DNA of 64,000 bases from Companilactobacillus formosensis (GCF_005405305.1 NZ_BJDU01000001.1:184791-248790), one strand, 5' to 3'. Counted from the stretch's first letter, positions 33,028 to 41,802 are shown. The notes: a model not told the origin generated them from the sequence alone. Numbers and translations are program-made.

Positions 33028-33897
33028 ATGTATCAAATTTTAACGGATTCAGAATGCGACCTACCTTTGGCAACTCTGAAGGATAGCAATGTTGATGCAA
33101 TCTGCTTCCATACAAAAATTGGTGCTGAAGATATCTACAATGATTTTGGTCAAAGTTATGATATTGAGGAATTTTACCAAAAGATTCAAAAAGGAATCAT
33201 GCCAACTACTACACAAGTTAATATTGGTGAATATGTGGAATTTTTTAAGCCCTATGTGGAAAAGAAAACGCCAATCGTCTATATTGGCTTTTCTGGTGGA
33301 TTGAGTGGCTCTCTTTCTAGTGCCAAACAGGCTAAGGACATCTTATTAGAATCATTTCCAGAAGCAATAATAGAAATTGTTGATACAGCTGCTGCTAGTG
33401 GTGGTGAGGGTCTGTTAGTTTTGCAAGCAATCAGACTTCAAAAAGCTGGCAAAAGTTTGCAAGAATTAGTGGAATGGTTTAGTAATAATAAATTACGTCT
33501 TCAACAATGGTTTACCGTTGATAATTTAAATTATTTGTATCATGGTGGCCGAATTTCTCATACATCAGCTGCTTTGGGTACACTCTTAAAAGTGAAGCCC
33601 ATTTTGGATGTTGATCCTAATGGTAAGCTACGTATGGTCGAAAAAACTCGCACACGTAAAAAATCACTTTTAGATTTAGCCAGCAAGATAACTCCGGCAA
33701 TTAAAAATGATGTTAACCAACCAATTATTATTACAACGAGTGGTGATTATGAAGCTGCTCAAGTTGTTAAAAATAAAATTCAAGAGTCGATTCCTGAAGC
33801 TGATATTCAAATTTATCCAATTGGTATGACTATTTCAAGTCACACAGGTTTTGGTTGTGTAGCAGTCTTTGCTATGGGATCTGCCGATCGACAATAA
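33028..33897 (+). CDS. DegV-family fatty-acid-binding protein
   Basis: A 289-residue DegV protein. ILTDSECDLP opens the N-terminal domain, PTTTQVN and the fatty-acid-contacting Ser region FSGGLSGSLSSAKQA follow, then GGRISHTSAALGTLLKVKPIL and the C-terminal SSHTGFGCVAVFAMG. DegV (FakB-like) proteins present fatty acids to the kinase FakA. The FakA gene is not in the window. GAGGGGG precedes the ATG. Confidence 0.9.
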   Translation: MYQILTDSECDLPLATLKDSNVDAICFHTKIGAEDIYNDFGQSYDIEEFYQKIQKGIMPTTTQVNIGEYVEFFKPYVEKKTPIVYIGFSGGLSGSLSSAKQAKDILLESFPEAIIEIVDTAAASGGEGLLVLQAIRLQKAGKSLQELVEWFSNNKLRLQQWFTVDNLNYLYHGGRISHTSAALGTLLKVKPILDVDPNGKLRMVEKTRTRKKSLLDLASKITPAIKNDVNQPIIITTSGDYEAAQVVKNKIQESIPEADIQIYPIGMTISSHTGFGCVAVFAMGSADRQ

Positions 33898-33930
33898 TTT
33901 TTCTCCCCACGACTATTTATGAAATAATTA

Positions 33931-33962
33931 AAAAAGTTCAATTCTTATGAATTGGACTTTTT
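33931..33962 (+). terminator. Intrinsic terminator of degV
   Basis: AAAGTTCAATT pairs with AATTGGACTTT (one G-U), followed by a T-run. Confidence 0.8.
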
Positions 33963-33984
33963 GTTTGTCAAAAAAAAGAATAAA

Positions 33985-34087
33985 AATCACATAAAAGTAA
34001 ACTTTTTTTATTTTTGCATAAATGCTTAATAATGCTGTTAAATCAATCTTTCTTTTAACATTTATGCAATAAAAAAGTTATGTGATT
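33985..34087. repeat. Large imperfect inverted repeat upstream of the adhesin promoter
   Basis: Left arm 33985-34024 and right arm 34059-34087 share AATCACATAA, a CTTTTTTTATT core and GCATAAATG in inverted orientation, with a 6-nt and a 3-nt insertion in the left arm. The ~34-nt centre has a smaller TTAAA/TTTAA pairing. It ends about 16 bp before a TTGACA promoter. Confidence 0.65.
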
Positions 34088-34103
34088 ATAATCTAATATT
34101 AAT

Positions 34104-34132
34104 TTGACAATATTTTGGAGTAGCGTAATAAT
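34104..34132 (+). promoter_or_regulatory. Promoter of the surface adhesin gene
   Basis: -35 TTGACA at 34104-34109 and -10 TAATAA/AATAAT at 34126-34132 (16-17 bp spacer), about 80 bp before the start codon. Confidence 0.65.
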
Positions 34133-34212
34133 TTTCATAAATAATATTATTACCTGATTTATTACCACTAGATAATAATTATTCTAAATTGAAGAGGGAG
34201 ATTTAGTTAATT

Positions 34213-36024
34213 ATGTTAATGAAAAAGGGAAAAGAATGGGCTTTATCTTGTGTAGCTGTCAGCGCAGCAGTTTTGATGGGGATGTCAACAACAACCCAAA
34301 CTAATGCCGCAACTACTGTCAATAATGGTTTCAATAATAGTACTTCTGTAAGCGAGAGCTCAACTGCATCGCAAACAGCAAATACTACGAATGATGTTGC
34401 GACAACTCAAGGTTCAGCACAATCAACAAGTAATACAGCAACAACGCAAAGTACAACACAATCTCAAACAGCCGTTACTCAATCCGTAAATGATGAGGTT
34501 CAAGATGGTGGAAGTGTTAGTGATGACTTTAGTAATGAAAATAGTAATCAATTGGGTTATGCATCAAACTTCCATATTTTTGCCAATGAAGCAACTTTGA
34601 ATGCTCATACTAATGGTAATTTAGCTGTTGGTACTTTGAATGGAAACGTTAATTTCGGTACAAATATCCGTGAAGGCTATTTGAATAAAGATATTTCTTA
34701 TGTTCAAAATCACAATGCTATCGCTTCAAGTTCGTTTGTCCAAGGAAATGCTGATCGTACTAATAAAGTTGTTTTCGGTGAAGGTAATGATATTGATGTT
34801 ACTGACACGACTCGGACTAAAGTTGATGGAACTAACATTGATCACTTGACTAAAGATGAAACGTATCAAGATAAGAATGGTAATACATATATTGATTTTG
34901 GTTCACAGTTCTCACAATTAGAGAGCAAATCAAATACACTTTCCAATATGGAACCGACAGTTTCAGTTCAAGCTAGTGATTTTCCAGATCGTAATCAACG
35001 TGTTATCAACTTGGAGAATTATAATCCTAATGCAAACAACCAAATCATTATCAATTTGGATGCTGATGTCTTAAATACTGATACCCCAATTTATATTACC
35101 GGTTTATCCGCTGACAAGGGTGGAACGAGTGTCATTATTAACGTCGATACCAAAGGCCAAGATCCATATGATGTTAATTCACAAGTTAAATTGACCTTTA
35201 ATGATGGTGAAGGTGCTAACGCCAATCAAAAGGATCGTCCTAACCAAGAAACAGAATACTTTGATGACAACCACTTACTATGGAACTTCTATGACAGCAC
35301 AGCTAGCGATAATTTGTACACAGGAACAATTGACGTCAAACGTCCATTCCAAGGTAGTGTTTTGGCTCCAAAGGCAACTGTTATAGCTGATGCTAACCTT
35401 GATGGTAATATTGTAGCTGACAAAGTGATCGTCAACGCCGAAACTCACAGATGGGATCTTCAAGACGATAACGCTACTGAAACAGAGTTTGAAAGACCTG
35501 TAACAATTCCAGGAGAACTTCCTGATGGATTACCAGATGAAGGAGACGGCGACGAAAACGACGGTGGCAATATCGAAAACCCTGATGAAGAAGAAGAGGA
35601 AGAAGATATTGACCCTGACACTGGTGATTTAATCGAAGTTGATGGCGGTTCAGAAGGTCAAAAGCCAGATACTGATGATAATGGTGAAGAAGATAAAGAC
35701 GAAGATAATGAAGGCTCAGAGGAAGAAAATAATGGTTCTGATGAGTCTAATGAATCCGAAGAAGCTGGAGAAGAAGAAGGAACTGACGGACTATTAGATA
35801 GTGATGGCAATGCCATTACAAATGGTGGTTCAGAAGGAAATTCTGAAGGATTATTACCAGGTGTTGCTGGTAGTAATATTGCCGAATCACAAGGCTCAAG
35901 TTCAGATTCTGGAACATTGCCACAAACTAGTGAGACAACTGGAATTCTTGCCACAATCCTAGGTGTAATTTTGGCAGCTTTTGGTGCAATTTTGAAATTT
36001 ACTAGAATCAAAAAAGAAGATTAA
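34213..36024 (+). CDS. LPxTG-type surface protein with choice-of-anchor A domain
   Basis: A 603-residue wall protein. It has a signal peptide with a KGKEWALSCVAV-type start and cleavage near TNAATT (about residue 35), a Ser/Thr/Gln-rich stretch to about 95, and a choice-of-anchor A/collagen-binding-like domain (about 110-415: GYASNFHIFANEATL, GNLAVGTLNGNVNFG, FQGSVLAPKATV). A strongly acidic Asp/Glu-rich stalk (about 430-530) follows, then sorting motif LPQTS (Ser in place of Gly), a hydrophobic helix and RIKKED tail. It is probably anchored by sortase and involved in adhesion. The gene is single, with its own promoter and terminator. Confidence 0.82.
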   Translation: MLMKKGKEWALSCVAVSAAVLMGMSTTTQTNAATTVNNGFNNSTSVSESSTASQTANTTNDVATTQGSAQSTSNTATTQSTTQSQTAVTQSVNDEVQDGGSVSDDFSNENSNQLGYASNFHIFANEATLNAHTNGNLAVGTLNGNVNFGTNIREGYLNKDISYVQNHNAIASSSFVQGNADRTNKVVFGEGNDIDVTDTTRTKVDGTNIDHLTKDETYQDKNGNTYIDFGSQFSQLESKSNTLSNMEPTVSVQASDFPDRNQRVINLENYNPNANNQIIINLDADVLNTDTPIYITGLSADKGGTSVIINVDTKGQDPYDVNSQVKLTFNDGEGANANQKDRPNQETEYFDDNHLLWNFYDSTASDNLYTGTIDVKRPFQGSVLAPKATVIADANLDGNIVADKVIVNAETHRWDLQDDNATETEFERPVTIPGELPDGLPDEGDGDENDGGNIENPDEEEEEEDIDPDTGDLIEVDGGSEGQKPDTDDNGEEDKDEDNEGSEEENNGSDESNESEEAGEEEGTDGLLDSDGNAITNGGSEGNSEGLLPGVAGSNIAESQGSSSDSGTLPQTSETTGILATILGVILAAFGAILKFTRIKKED

Positions 36025-36033
36025 TTTTAGATA

Positions 36034-36070
36034 AAAATAAAGCCTCCACGATTTCGTGAAGGTTTTTTAT
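36034..36070. terminator. Bidirectional intrinsic terminator
   Basis: CCTCCACG (36043-36050) pairs with CGTGAAGG (36055-36062, one mismatch), with an A-rich left side and a T-run on the right, between convergent genes. Confidence 0.75.
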
Positions 36071-37140
36071 TTTCTCTTTTTAGAATTACCAGTTAACAAG
36101 TAATTGATACCGGGAATCCAATTTAATATCCAAATAATAACAATCGACAAAGCTAAGACAACGATGTATCTCAAGAAAGTAGCAGCTAATCCGTGAATAG
36201 CAACGTGATTCATGAACCAAGGTTCGATGAAAAGAATTAATAAATTGTGAATCAAGTAAACTCCGAATACTAAAGGCGATAAGAACTCAAAAGTTTTAAT
36301 TGTGATGTTGGATTTGATTTTGCTCCCCCATTTTTGTAAAAGAATAAAAGCAGCAACTGACATGATAGGAATATAAATAGAAGTGACATAATAGCCGTTA
36401 TTGCTGTCGAAAATTCTAGGAACGGCTTCAGAAATGAAATTACCACCCATACCGGCAATTAGAAAAATAACAAGTAAGATAAGATTGTTAGCTTTTTCAA
36501 CTTTTAGTTTTGTTAATAAATAACCAAGAATAAAATAGCCTGTGAAACCTCCAACTAAGAAGAAGTTAGCTACTGGCGATAGAGTAAGAATCTTTGTGTA
36601 GTCCTTTGGCAACATTACGGCAAGGGATGGTAATAGTGAACAAGTAACTAACCAAATTCCTGTGACATAAATCAACATTTCATTAGAAGCATGTTCAACA
36701 AAAGTTCTGATAACTGGAGAAAGAATATAAATTCCAACGAGTGGATACATGAACCAAAGCGTTGGAGAAGTTGGTTGATAAAGGATAGTTTTGACAACAC
36801 TCATTACGTTTTTAAATGATAATGAATGTGCATAAATCCCAACAACAATAGGTGAAATTATTGACCACAAGATAAAGGGAATAGCCACATGCGGGATTCT
36901 TTTTTTCCAAGTATAACTTAAAGAAGTTGTTTTTTTACTATTGAGCAATAGTGATCCAGAAATCATAAAGAAGACGGGGACACTGATGTGAGCAAAGTAA
37001 TTTAAAATTTTGGTGATCTGCCATTGTCCACTGCCAACATTCAAAGTAGTATCAATAGCAGAAACGTGGATAAAGACCACTAAGAGAATGGCAATAACAC
37101 GGATAAAGTCTAAATAAAAAATCCGATGATTCTTATTCAT
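36067..37140 (-). CDS. Acyltransferase family 3 membrane protein
   Basis: A 357-residue protein with about ten membrane helices. The first helix contains YLDFIRVIAILLVVFIHVSA, with the Arg and His conserved in OafA/WecH-type acyltransferases; ISVPVFFMISGSLLL is the second family block. These enzymes O-acetylate or acylate surface polysaccharides. Start ATG 37140 is preceded by GGAGGG; a frame beginning at 37158 would cover that site. No polysaccharide cluster is adjacent, so the acceptor is unknown. Confidence 0.85.
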   Translation of the reverse strand: MNKNHRIFYLDFIRVIAILLVVFIHVSAIDTTLNVGSGQWQITKILNYFAHISVPVFFMISGSLLLNSKKTTSLSYTWKKRIPHVAIPFILWSIISPIVVGIYAHSLSFKNVMSVVKTILYQPTSPTLWFMYPLVGIYILSPVIRTFVEHASNEMLIYVTGIWLVTCSLLPSLAVMLPKDYTKILTLSPVANFFLVGGFTGYFILGYLLTKLKVEKANNLILLVIFLIAGMGGNFISEAVPRIFDSNNGYYVTSIYIPIMSVAAFILLQKWGSKIKSNITIKTFEFLSPLVFGVYLIHNLLILFIEPWFMNHVAIHGLAATFLRYIVVLALSIVIIWILNWIPGINYLLTGNSKKRK

Positions 37141-37162
37141 AAAAAAAAATCCCTCCAAATGC

Positions 37163-37250
37163 AGGTTTGGCTAAGATGTCGTCGTCGTGCCCACAGCGTT
37201 CCAGCGTTTTCCAAGGCCGAACGGACGACGGCAATTTAATGTCAAACCTA
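37163..37250. repeat. Intergenic palindromic element, copy 2
   Basis: Terminal AGGTTTG (37163-37169) pairs with CAAACCT (37243-37249). Inside, GTCGTCGTCGTGCC roughly pairs with the GGACGACGGCA tail (37223-37233). From CGTTCCAGC (37197) to the tail it matches the element at 179-214, with 19 of 21 bases identical over the tail. It lies upstream of the acyltransferase gene. Confidence 0.55.
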
Positions 37251-37345
37251 AATACTCTATTAATAATAGTTGAAAACAAGAAGAAAATGAAGTATTGGCG
37301 TATGATATAATGACAAAGTAAAATTATTGATTGGAAGAAGTTATT

Positions 37346-38011
37346 ATGCGCGTAGGAGAATCTCCAGGAACAGATTTTGTCAGATATTTAATATGGATAG
37401 CATTTTCCATCGTAACATTGATGTTGAAAAATAATGCGGCAAATAGCAAAGGATTGGATATGCCAATCGTGATAGTCTTCTTTGTCGTTGGATTAATTAC
37501 GCTATTTTTGATGATTAGAAAGTATATTCGAGAAGAAAAATCATTTTCCGATACAGCTGATGGTTTCGTATATTCGTTATTATCTAATGCTGGATTGGTC
37601 AGCTTAATGATAATTTTGGTTTGCTTGATGCGAATCATGGTCAGTTATTTGCAAATTACTGGTAAATTACCCAAGTTTGCTAACGATGACGTTTCAAGTG
37701 CTGAGCAGAGTGTTTTTGTCTTTAACATGGTTGCAAATGTTTTTGTTATAACGATTCAGCAGCAATTAGTGCAAACTGGATTTTTCTTTAATTATTTCTT
37801 TAGAAAGAGTTCGGCTTACAGTGCCATTATGGGAATTTTATTGAGCGGGGTCATTGCTGGATTGATCAGTTTGCCTGGTTCTATATTGCAATTCTTTATG
37901 ATGATGGCTTTAGGCTGGTGCTATGCTTTAACTTATTTGTACACTAAGGATGAAAAGATGGCTATCTTTGTAGCTATGGTTAGTGCAGCAGTTGGAACAA
38001 TAATTATTTAG
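37346..38011 (+). CDS. Membrane protein resembling a CPBP-family protease without catalytic residues
   Basis: A 221-residue protein with about six hydrophobic helices. The segment IQQQLVQTGFFFNYFF sits where CPBP (Abi) intramembrane proteases have EExxFRG, and the two later His-containing motifs (FxxxH, HxxxN) have no His. If the relationship is right, the catalytic Glu pair has become Gln-Gln and zinc/His residues are lost, so it would be inactive. The alternative is an unrelated polytopic protein. Start ATG 37346 follows GGAAG. Function unknown. Confidence 0.5.
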   Translation: MRVGESPGTDFVRYLIWIAFSIVTLMLKNNAANSKGLDMPIVIVFFVVGLITLFLMIRKYIREEKSFSDTADGFVYSLLSNAGLVSLMIILVCLMRIMVSYLQITGKLPKFANDDVSSAEQSVFVFNMVANVFVITIQQQLVQTGFFFNYFFRKSSAYSAIMGILLSGVIAGLISLPGSILQFFMMMALGWCYALTYLYTKDEKMAIFVAMVSAAVGTIII

Positions 38012-38023
38012 ATATTTATTATA

Positions 38024-38068
38024 AGTCTAGTGTCGTAGTTCAAAACTATGGCATTGGGCTTTTTTTTA
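38024..38068 (+). terminator. Intrinsic terminator
   Basis: A 17-nt imperfect stem AGTCTAGTGTCGTAGTT / AACTATGGCATTGGGCT is followed by eight T. Confidence 0.8.
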
Positions 38069-38173
38069 GTTTAATAAGTATCGTATAAGTTGATAAATAC
38101 CATTTAGAGTTAACTAAGTATCGCTATACTAAACATAATCAACCCAATATAATTAATACAAGAGGTGATTAGG

Positions 38174-39304
38174 ATGAAGTTGGACATGAGTAAGATTATT
38201 TTACAAAAACGCAAAGAAAAGCAAGTTACACAACAACAATTAGCTGATTTTGTCGGTGTATCTAAGGCTTCAGTTTCCAAATGGGAAAATAATCAAACGT
38301 ATCCTGATGTAACATTGCTGCCTTTATTAGCAAGCTATTTTGATATCACCGTGGATCAATTGCTAAGTTATAGTAACAATTTATCTGCAAGTCAAATTAG
38401 AAAAATTTATCAATCCTTAGCTAATTCTTTTAAAGATAATCCACCTGAACAAGTTTATAAATCATTTGAGGAAATTATTCATCGCTATTATTCTTGTGCA
38501 CCATTAATTTTAGAAATGGGACAGTTTTTAGTTAATCACGGGGACTTGTTTCCTGGTGACAATCAAAAAGATAAAACTGAAAAATATTTAATTCAGGCAC
38601 AAAACCTTTTTCAACACGTTTCTGAAATATCAAACGATCCGGAACTTTTGGCAAAAGCTAAAAATTTCTCAGCTTATTGTTCACTAGTTTTACAAAAACC
38701 AGATGAAGTTTTGCACAAATTAGGCCAGTACGTACCCGAATATTATCCAGTAGAAAGCTTGATAGCCTGGGCTTATCAATTAAAAGGTGAAAATGACAAG
38801 GCCGTGGCAACAACTCAAAGTGCTTTATTTCAGTACATTGCCGTTATGATGAGTCAGTTAACTAATTATTTGCAATTAATCGTCAATCAACCACAAAAGT
38901 TTTTGGCTACTTATCAACGTGGACAACAAATAATCGTGGCTTTTTCTGTCAAAAAATTAAATCCAACTATCGTAATTAACTTTTTGACCTCGGCAGCGTT
39001 TGGATTTGCTCAAATCAAAAATGATGAGATGGTCAAGCAATGTTTGTCCGAGTATGTTGCACTACTAGAAAATATTAAATTTCCACTTAAGCAGCACGGA
39101 GATAAGTATTTTGACCAAATAGATGATTGGCTAGAGCAAACTGATTTGGGTGACACTTTGCCTAGAAGCGACCAACAATTAAAAACTGACTTTGTAACGA
39201 TAATCACGCAGACCCCAATTTTTATGGCATATCAAAACGATGAGGAGTTTAAAGAGATTTTTACCCATTTAAACAAAATAAAGGAGAATTTGGATGATGA
39301 ATAA
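38174..39304 (+). CDS. XRE-family regulator with helical C-terminal sensor domain
   Basis: A 376-residue protein: N-terminal Cro/C1 helix-turn-helix (VTQQQLADFVGVSKASVSKWENNQTYPD, about residues 14-42) and a long helical, TPR-like C-terminal region. It is the first of four overlapping genes, followed by a PLDc_N protein and an ABC transporter pair. I start at ATG 38174, with AGAGGTGA upstream. The first helix-turn-helix plus helical sensor arrangement suggests a regulator of its own ABC operon; inducer unknown. Confidence 0.82.
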   Translation: MKLDMSKIILQKRKEKQVTQQQLADFVGVSKASVSKWENNQTYPDVTLLPLLASYFDITVDQLLSYSNNLSASQIRKIYQSLANSFKDNPPEQVYKSFEEIIHRYYSCAPLILEMGQFLVNHGDLFPGDNQKDKTEKYLIQAQNLFQHVSEISNDPELLAKAKNFSAYCSLVLQKPDEVLHKLGQYVPEYYPVESLIAWAYQLKGENDKAVATTQSALFQYIAVMMSQLTNYLQLIVNQPQKFLATYQRGQQIIVAFSVKKLNPTIVINFLTSAAFGFAQIKNDEMVKQCLSEYVALLENIKFPLKQHGDKYFDQIDDWLEQTDLGDTLPRSDQQLKTDFVTIITQTPIFMAYQNDEEFKEIFTHLNKIKENLDDE

Positions 39305-39506
39305 TCCAGATATTTTTTTCGATAATCTACCGCTATTTATTCCATTAATAATTTTAGAACTAGTTCTGGATATCGTAGCTTTAGTACATATCTTCAAGCA
39401 TCAGAAGTATCGTTTTGGCAACAGAATTTTGTGGATAATTCTAGTATTATTATTCCAACCAATTGGTGCCGTTGTTTATTTGTTAGTCGGCAAGGAGAAT
39501 GAATAA
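39294..39506 (+). CDS. PLDc_N-domain small membrane protein
   Basis: A 70-residue protein with two membrane helices. LPLFIPLIILELVLDIVALVHI, then LWIILVLLFQPIGAVVYLLVG are characteristic of the PLDc_N (cardiolipin synthase N-terminal) module, here standing alone without any phospholipase D catalytic domain. It overlaps the XRE gene by 11 bp and the ATPase gene by 1 bp, so translation is coupled. Such stand-alone proteins often accompany ABC-2 exporters and may be accessory subunits. Confidence 0.85.
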   Translation: MMNNPDIFFDNLPLFIPLIILELVLDIVALVHIFKHQKYRFGNRILWIILVLLFQPIGAVVYLLVGKENE

Positions 39507-40411
39507 TGTCAGTTTTGGAGTTACACAATGTCAAAAAAAGCTTTGGTGATAAAGAAATCATTAAAGGATTAGACTTTTCTGTTCCAAAGGGTTCAATTTT
39601 TGGCTTTGTTGGTGAAAATGGTGCTGGAAAAACTACTACGATGAGAATGATTCTGGGCTTAGAAACAATTGATTCAGGTGATATTGAAGTAAATGAGAAA
39701 AAAGTCCATTACGGCAATTCCCTCACTAACCGAGTTATAGGTTATTTGCCAGATGTTCCTGAATACTATGATTATATGAATCCCAGTGAATACTTAACTC
39801 TTTGCGGACAATTAACTAATATTCCTAGAAAGGAATTGTCGCAACGTATCAAACAACTTTTAAAAACGGTTGATTTACCAATCAATAAAAAGAGAATTGG
39901 TGGTTTTTCTCGAGGAATGAAGCAACGTTTAGGAATCGCTCAAGCATTATTGAATCAGCCTAAATTACTGATTTGCGATGAACCAACTTCAGCGCTTGAT
40001 CCGATTGGAAGAAGTGACTTTTTAGATTTGTTGGCAAGCTTACGTGGCGAAATGACGATTATTTTTTCAACTCATATTTTGAGTGACGTTGAAAGAATCA
40101 GTGATCGCGTAGGTATACTCGATGATGGAGTTTTAAAAGTAAACGATACGCTTGATAATTTAAAAAATGACTACGCCAAACCACGAATAGTATTGAAATT
40201 TGATTCTGAAAAAATGGCTCAAAAAGCAAATATTTCATTGAATCAACAAGCGCTTCAAAATAATGCGCAATTGACTATTGATTATCGAGGCTCTTATCAA
40301 GAGAGTGCTAAAGTTATTTTAGAAAGGCTCTTGAAAGCTGGCTTAGTACCAATTTCTATGAATAAGCAAGTCACTAGTTTGGAAGATATCTTTATGGAGG
40401 TAACCCGATGA
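39506..40411 (+). CDS. ABC transporter ATP-binding protein
   Basis: A 301-residue exporter-type ATPase: Walker A GENGAGKT at about residue 39, Q-loop IGYLPDVPEYY, signature GFSRGMKQRLG, Walker B LLICDEPTSALD and H-loop FSTHILSDVER. The C-terminal extension (about 220-301) is like those of bacitracin/lantibiotic exporters. It overlaps both neighbours by a few bases. Likely works with the adjacent ABC-2-like permease to expel an antimicrobial peptide or similar; the substrate is inferred. Confidence 0.88.
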   Translation: MSVLELHNVKKSFGDKEIIKGLDFSVPKGSIFGFVGENGAGKTTTMRMILGLETIDSGDIEVNEKKVHYGNSLTNRVIGYLPDVPEYYDYMNPSEYLTLCGQLTNIPRKELSQRIKQLLKTVDLPINKKRIGGFSRGMKQRLGIAQALLNQPKLLICDEPTSALDPIGRSDFLDLLASLRGEMTIIFSTHILSDVERISDRVGILDDGVLKVNDTLDNLKNDYAKPRIVLKFDSEKMAQKANISLNQQALQNNAQLTIDYRGSYQESAKVILERLLKAGLVPISMNKQVTSLEDIFMEVTR

Positions 40412-41172
40412 GAATTTGGATTTTTATGCGTAAAGAATTATTGGAATCGTGGCGTAATTATCATTTATTGATTATTGTGGCTATCTTTGTAGTTTTTGGA
40501 ATTGAGGGACCACTAATGGCCAAGTTAACACCAGATTTATTAAAACTAGCTTCAACTAGTCAGATGACTATCAAGATGCCTGATCCTACCAGTGTTGAGG
40601 CGTGGCAACAGTATTATAAGAACATAACTCAAATCGGAATTTTTATTTTAGCGGTTATTTTTAGTGGAACCATTAGTAATGAAATATCTAAAGGAACTTT
40701 AGTCAATTTAGTAGCGAAAGGGCTGCCACGTTATGCGGTAGTTATTGCCAAATATGTCGTCGCTATGTTGCAGTGGTGTTTGGCAGTAATCATAGCCTTC
40801 TTGATCAACTGGGGCTATACGACGTACTATTTTCCAGATGATAAAAGTCCTAATATTTGGATGGGGATGTGGCCTTTATTAGTCTTTGGTCTATTGTTCG
40901 TTGCAGTGGTTATTTTGGGTTCAACGTTGAGCAAGAGTAATTATGTTGGCTTTTTGATGTCAGTAATTTTGTTCATCAGTTTGATGTTAGTGAATATGTT
41001 TGAAAAATTGCAGAAGTATAATCCAATATCGTTAGTCAATGATAATTTGGATTTAGTCAAAGGCACAGAAAAGATATCTCATATTTATCCAGCTATTGGG
41101 ATAAGTGTTGTGGCAGCGATGATAGTTTTGTCAATCTCAATTTTGATTTTAAACAAGAAAAAAATTGGTTAA
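40408..41172 (+). CDS. ABC-2-type transporter permease
   Basis: A 254-residue membrane protein with six hydrophobic segments in an ABC-2 arrangement: an N-terminal helix after MRIWIFMRKELLESWRN, a large outside loop, SGTISNEISKGTLVNLVAKGLPR just before the second helix (typical coupling region), then four more helices. It overlaps the ATPase gene by 4 bp. It forms the channel of the exporter; substrate unknown. Confidence 0.85.
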   Translation: MRIWIFMRKELLESWRNYHLLIIVAIFVVFGIEGPLMAKLTPDLLKLASTSQMTIKMPDPTSVEAWQQYYKNITQIGIFILAVIFSGTISNEISKGTLVNLVAKGLPRYAVVIAKYVVAMLQWCLAVIIAFLINWGYTTYYFPDDKSPNIWMGMWPLLVFGLLFVAVVILGSTLSKSNYVGFLMSVILFISLMLVNMFEKLQKYNPISLVNDNLDLVKGTEKISHIYPAIGISVVAAMIVLSISILILNKKKIG

Positions 41173-41212
41173 TATTATCACTGACTGAATAAGAATAAAT
41201 GAAGGTGACATC

Positions 41213-41740
41213 ATGCAAGAGTGGTTAGTTAGAAAGAATGTAAAGTTGAAGATTTCTGATCCTAAAGATGCCGAGAGTCTTTATGAACAAATTGAGAAAA
41301 CCAGACCTCAATTAGCTAAGTTTATGCCCTGGGGTGAGTCGACTAAATCAGTTGCTGGCGAACGGGCTTTCCTAGAATATTGTCAAGAACGTATGGCCGC
41401 AAAGAAACTGTGGAATGCTAGTATTTGGATCAATGGACATCCAGTTGGCATGATCGATTTGCACAATATTGATCTTGATAACAAACATGCTGAAGTTGGC
41501 TATTGGCTTGGAGGAGAGTTCCAGGGTAACGGCGTTATGACCGATTGCCTGAAAAAGCTGCTAGAAATTGGCTTTGATGAACTAGGTTTACACAAAATTA
41601 AACTAATGGCGGAAGAAGTCAATCTTGCTAGTAATGCGGTTGCTAAAAAAGTCGGCTTTCAATTTGAAGGTACATTGAAGGATGAAATCTTTTCAGCTGG
41701 AAAATATCACGATGCATCATTATATGGATTAGTAAAGTAG
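41213..41740 (+). CDS. GNAT-family N-acetyltransferase, RimJ/RimL type
   Basis: A 175-residue acetyltransferase. GMIDLHNIDLDNKHAEVGYWLGGEFQGNGVMTDCLKKLL carries the acetyl-CoA-binding motif (G-x-x-G-x-G/A analogue GEFQGNGV), and LHKIKLMAEEVNLASNAVAKKVGFQFEGTLKD is the RimL-type C-terminal signature. It transfers acetyl groups from acetyl-CoA to an amine, often ribosomal-protein N-termini; substrate unknown. GAAGGTGA precedes ATG 41213. Confidence 0.88.
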   Translation: MQEWLVRKNVKLKISDPKDAESLYEQIEKTRPQLAKFMPWGESTKSVAGERAFLEYCQERMAAKKLWNASIWINGHPVGMIDLHNIDLDNKHAEVGYWLGGEFQGNGVMTDCLKKLLEIGFDELGLHKIKLMAEEVNLASNAVAKKVGFQFEGTLKDEIFSAGKYHDASLYGLVK

Positions 41741-41752
41741 TCAGAAAATAGC

Positions 41753-41801
41753 AAAAACTCCAATGGGATACCCACATAGGATATTTCATTGGAGTTTTTA
41801 A
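41753..41801. terminator. Bidirectional intrinsic terminator
   Basis: AAAACTCCAATG pairs with CATTGGAGTTTT across a longer inner stem, with flanking A and T runs. Confidence 0.85.
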
Positions 41802-41802
41802 T

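Noticed and set aside
35560-35800. Repeated GAAGAA-type sequence as a possible CRISPR or tandem DNA repeat
   Set aside because: Codon-level Asp/Glu bias of a protein stalk; no constant repeat and spacer pattern. No CRISPR array was seen anywhere.
35658-36011. 117-codon ORF antisense to the adhesin's acidic stalk
   Set aside because: A Ser/Pro-rich reading of the reverse complement of Asp/Glu repeats; no start signal.
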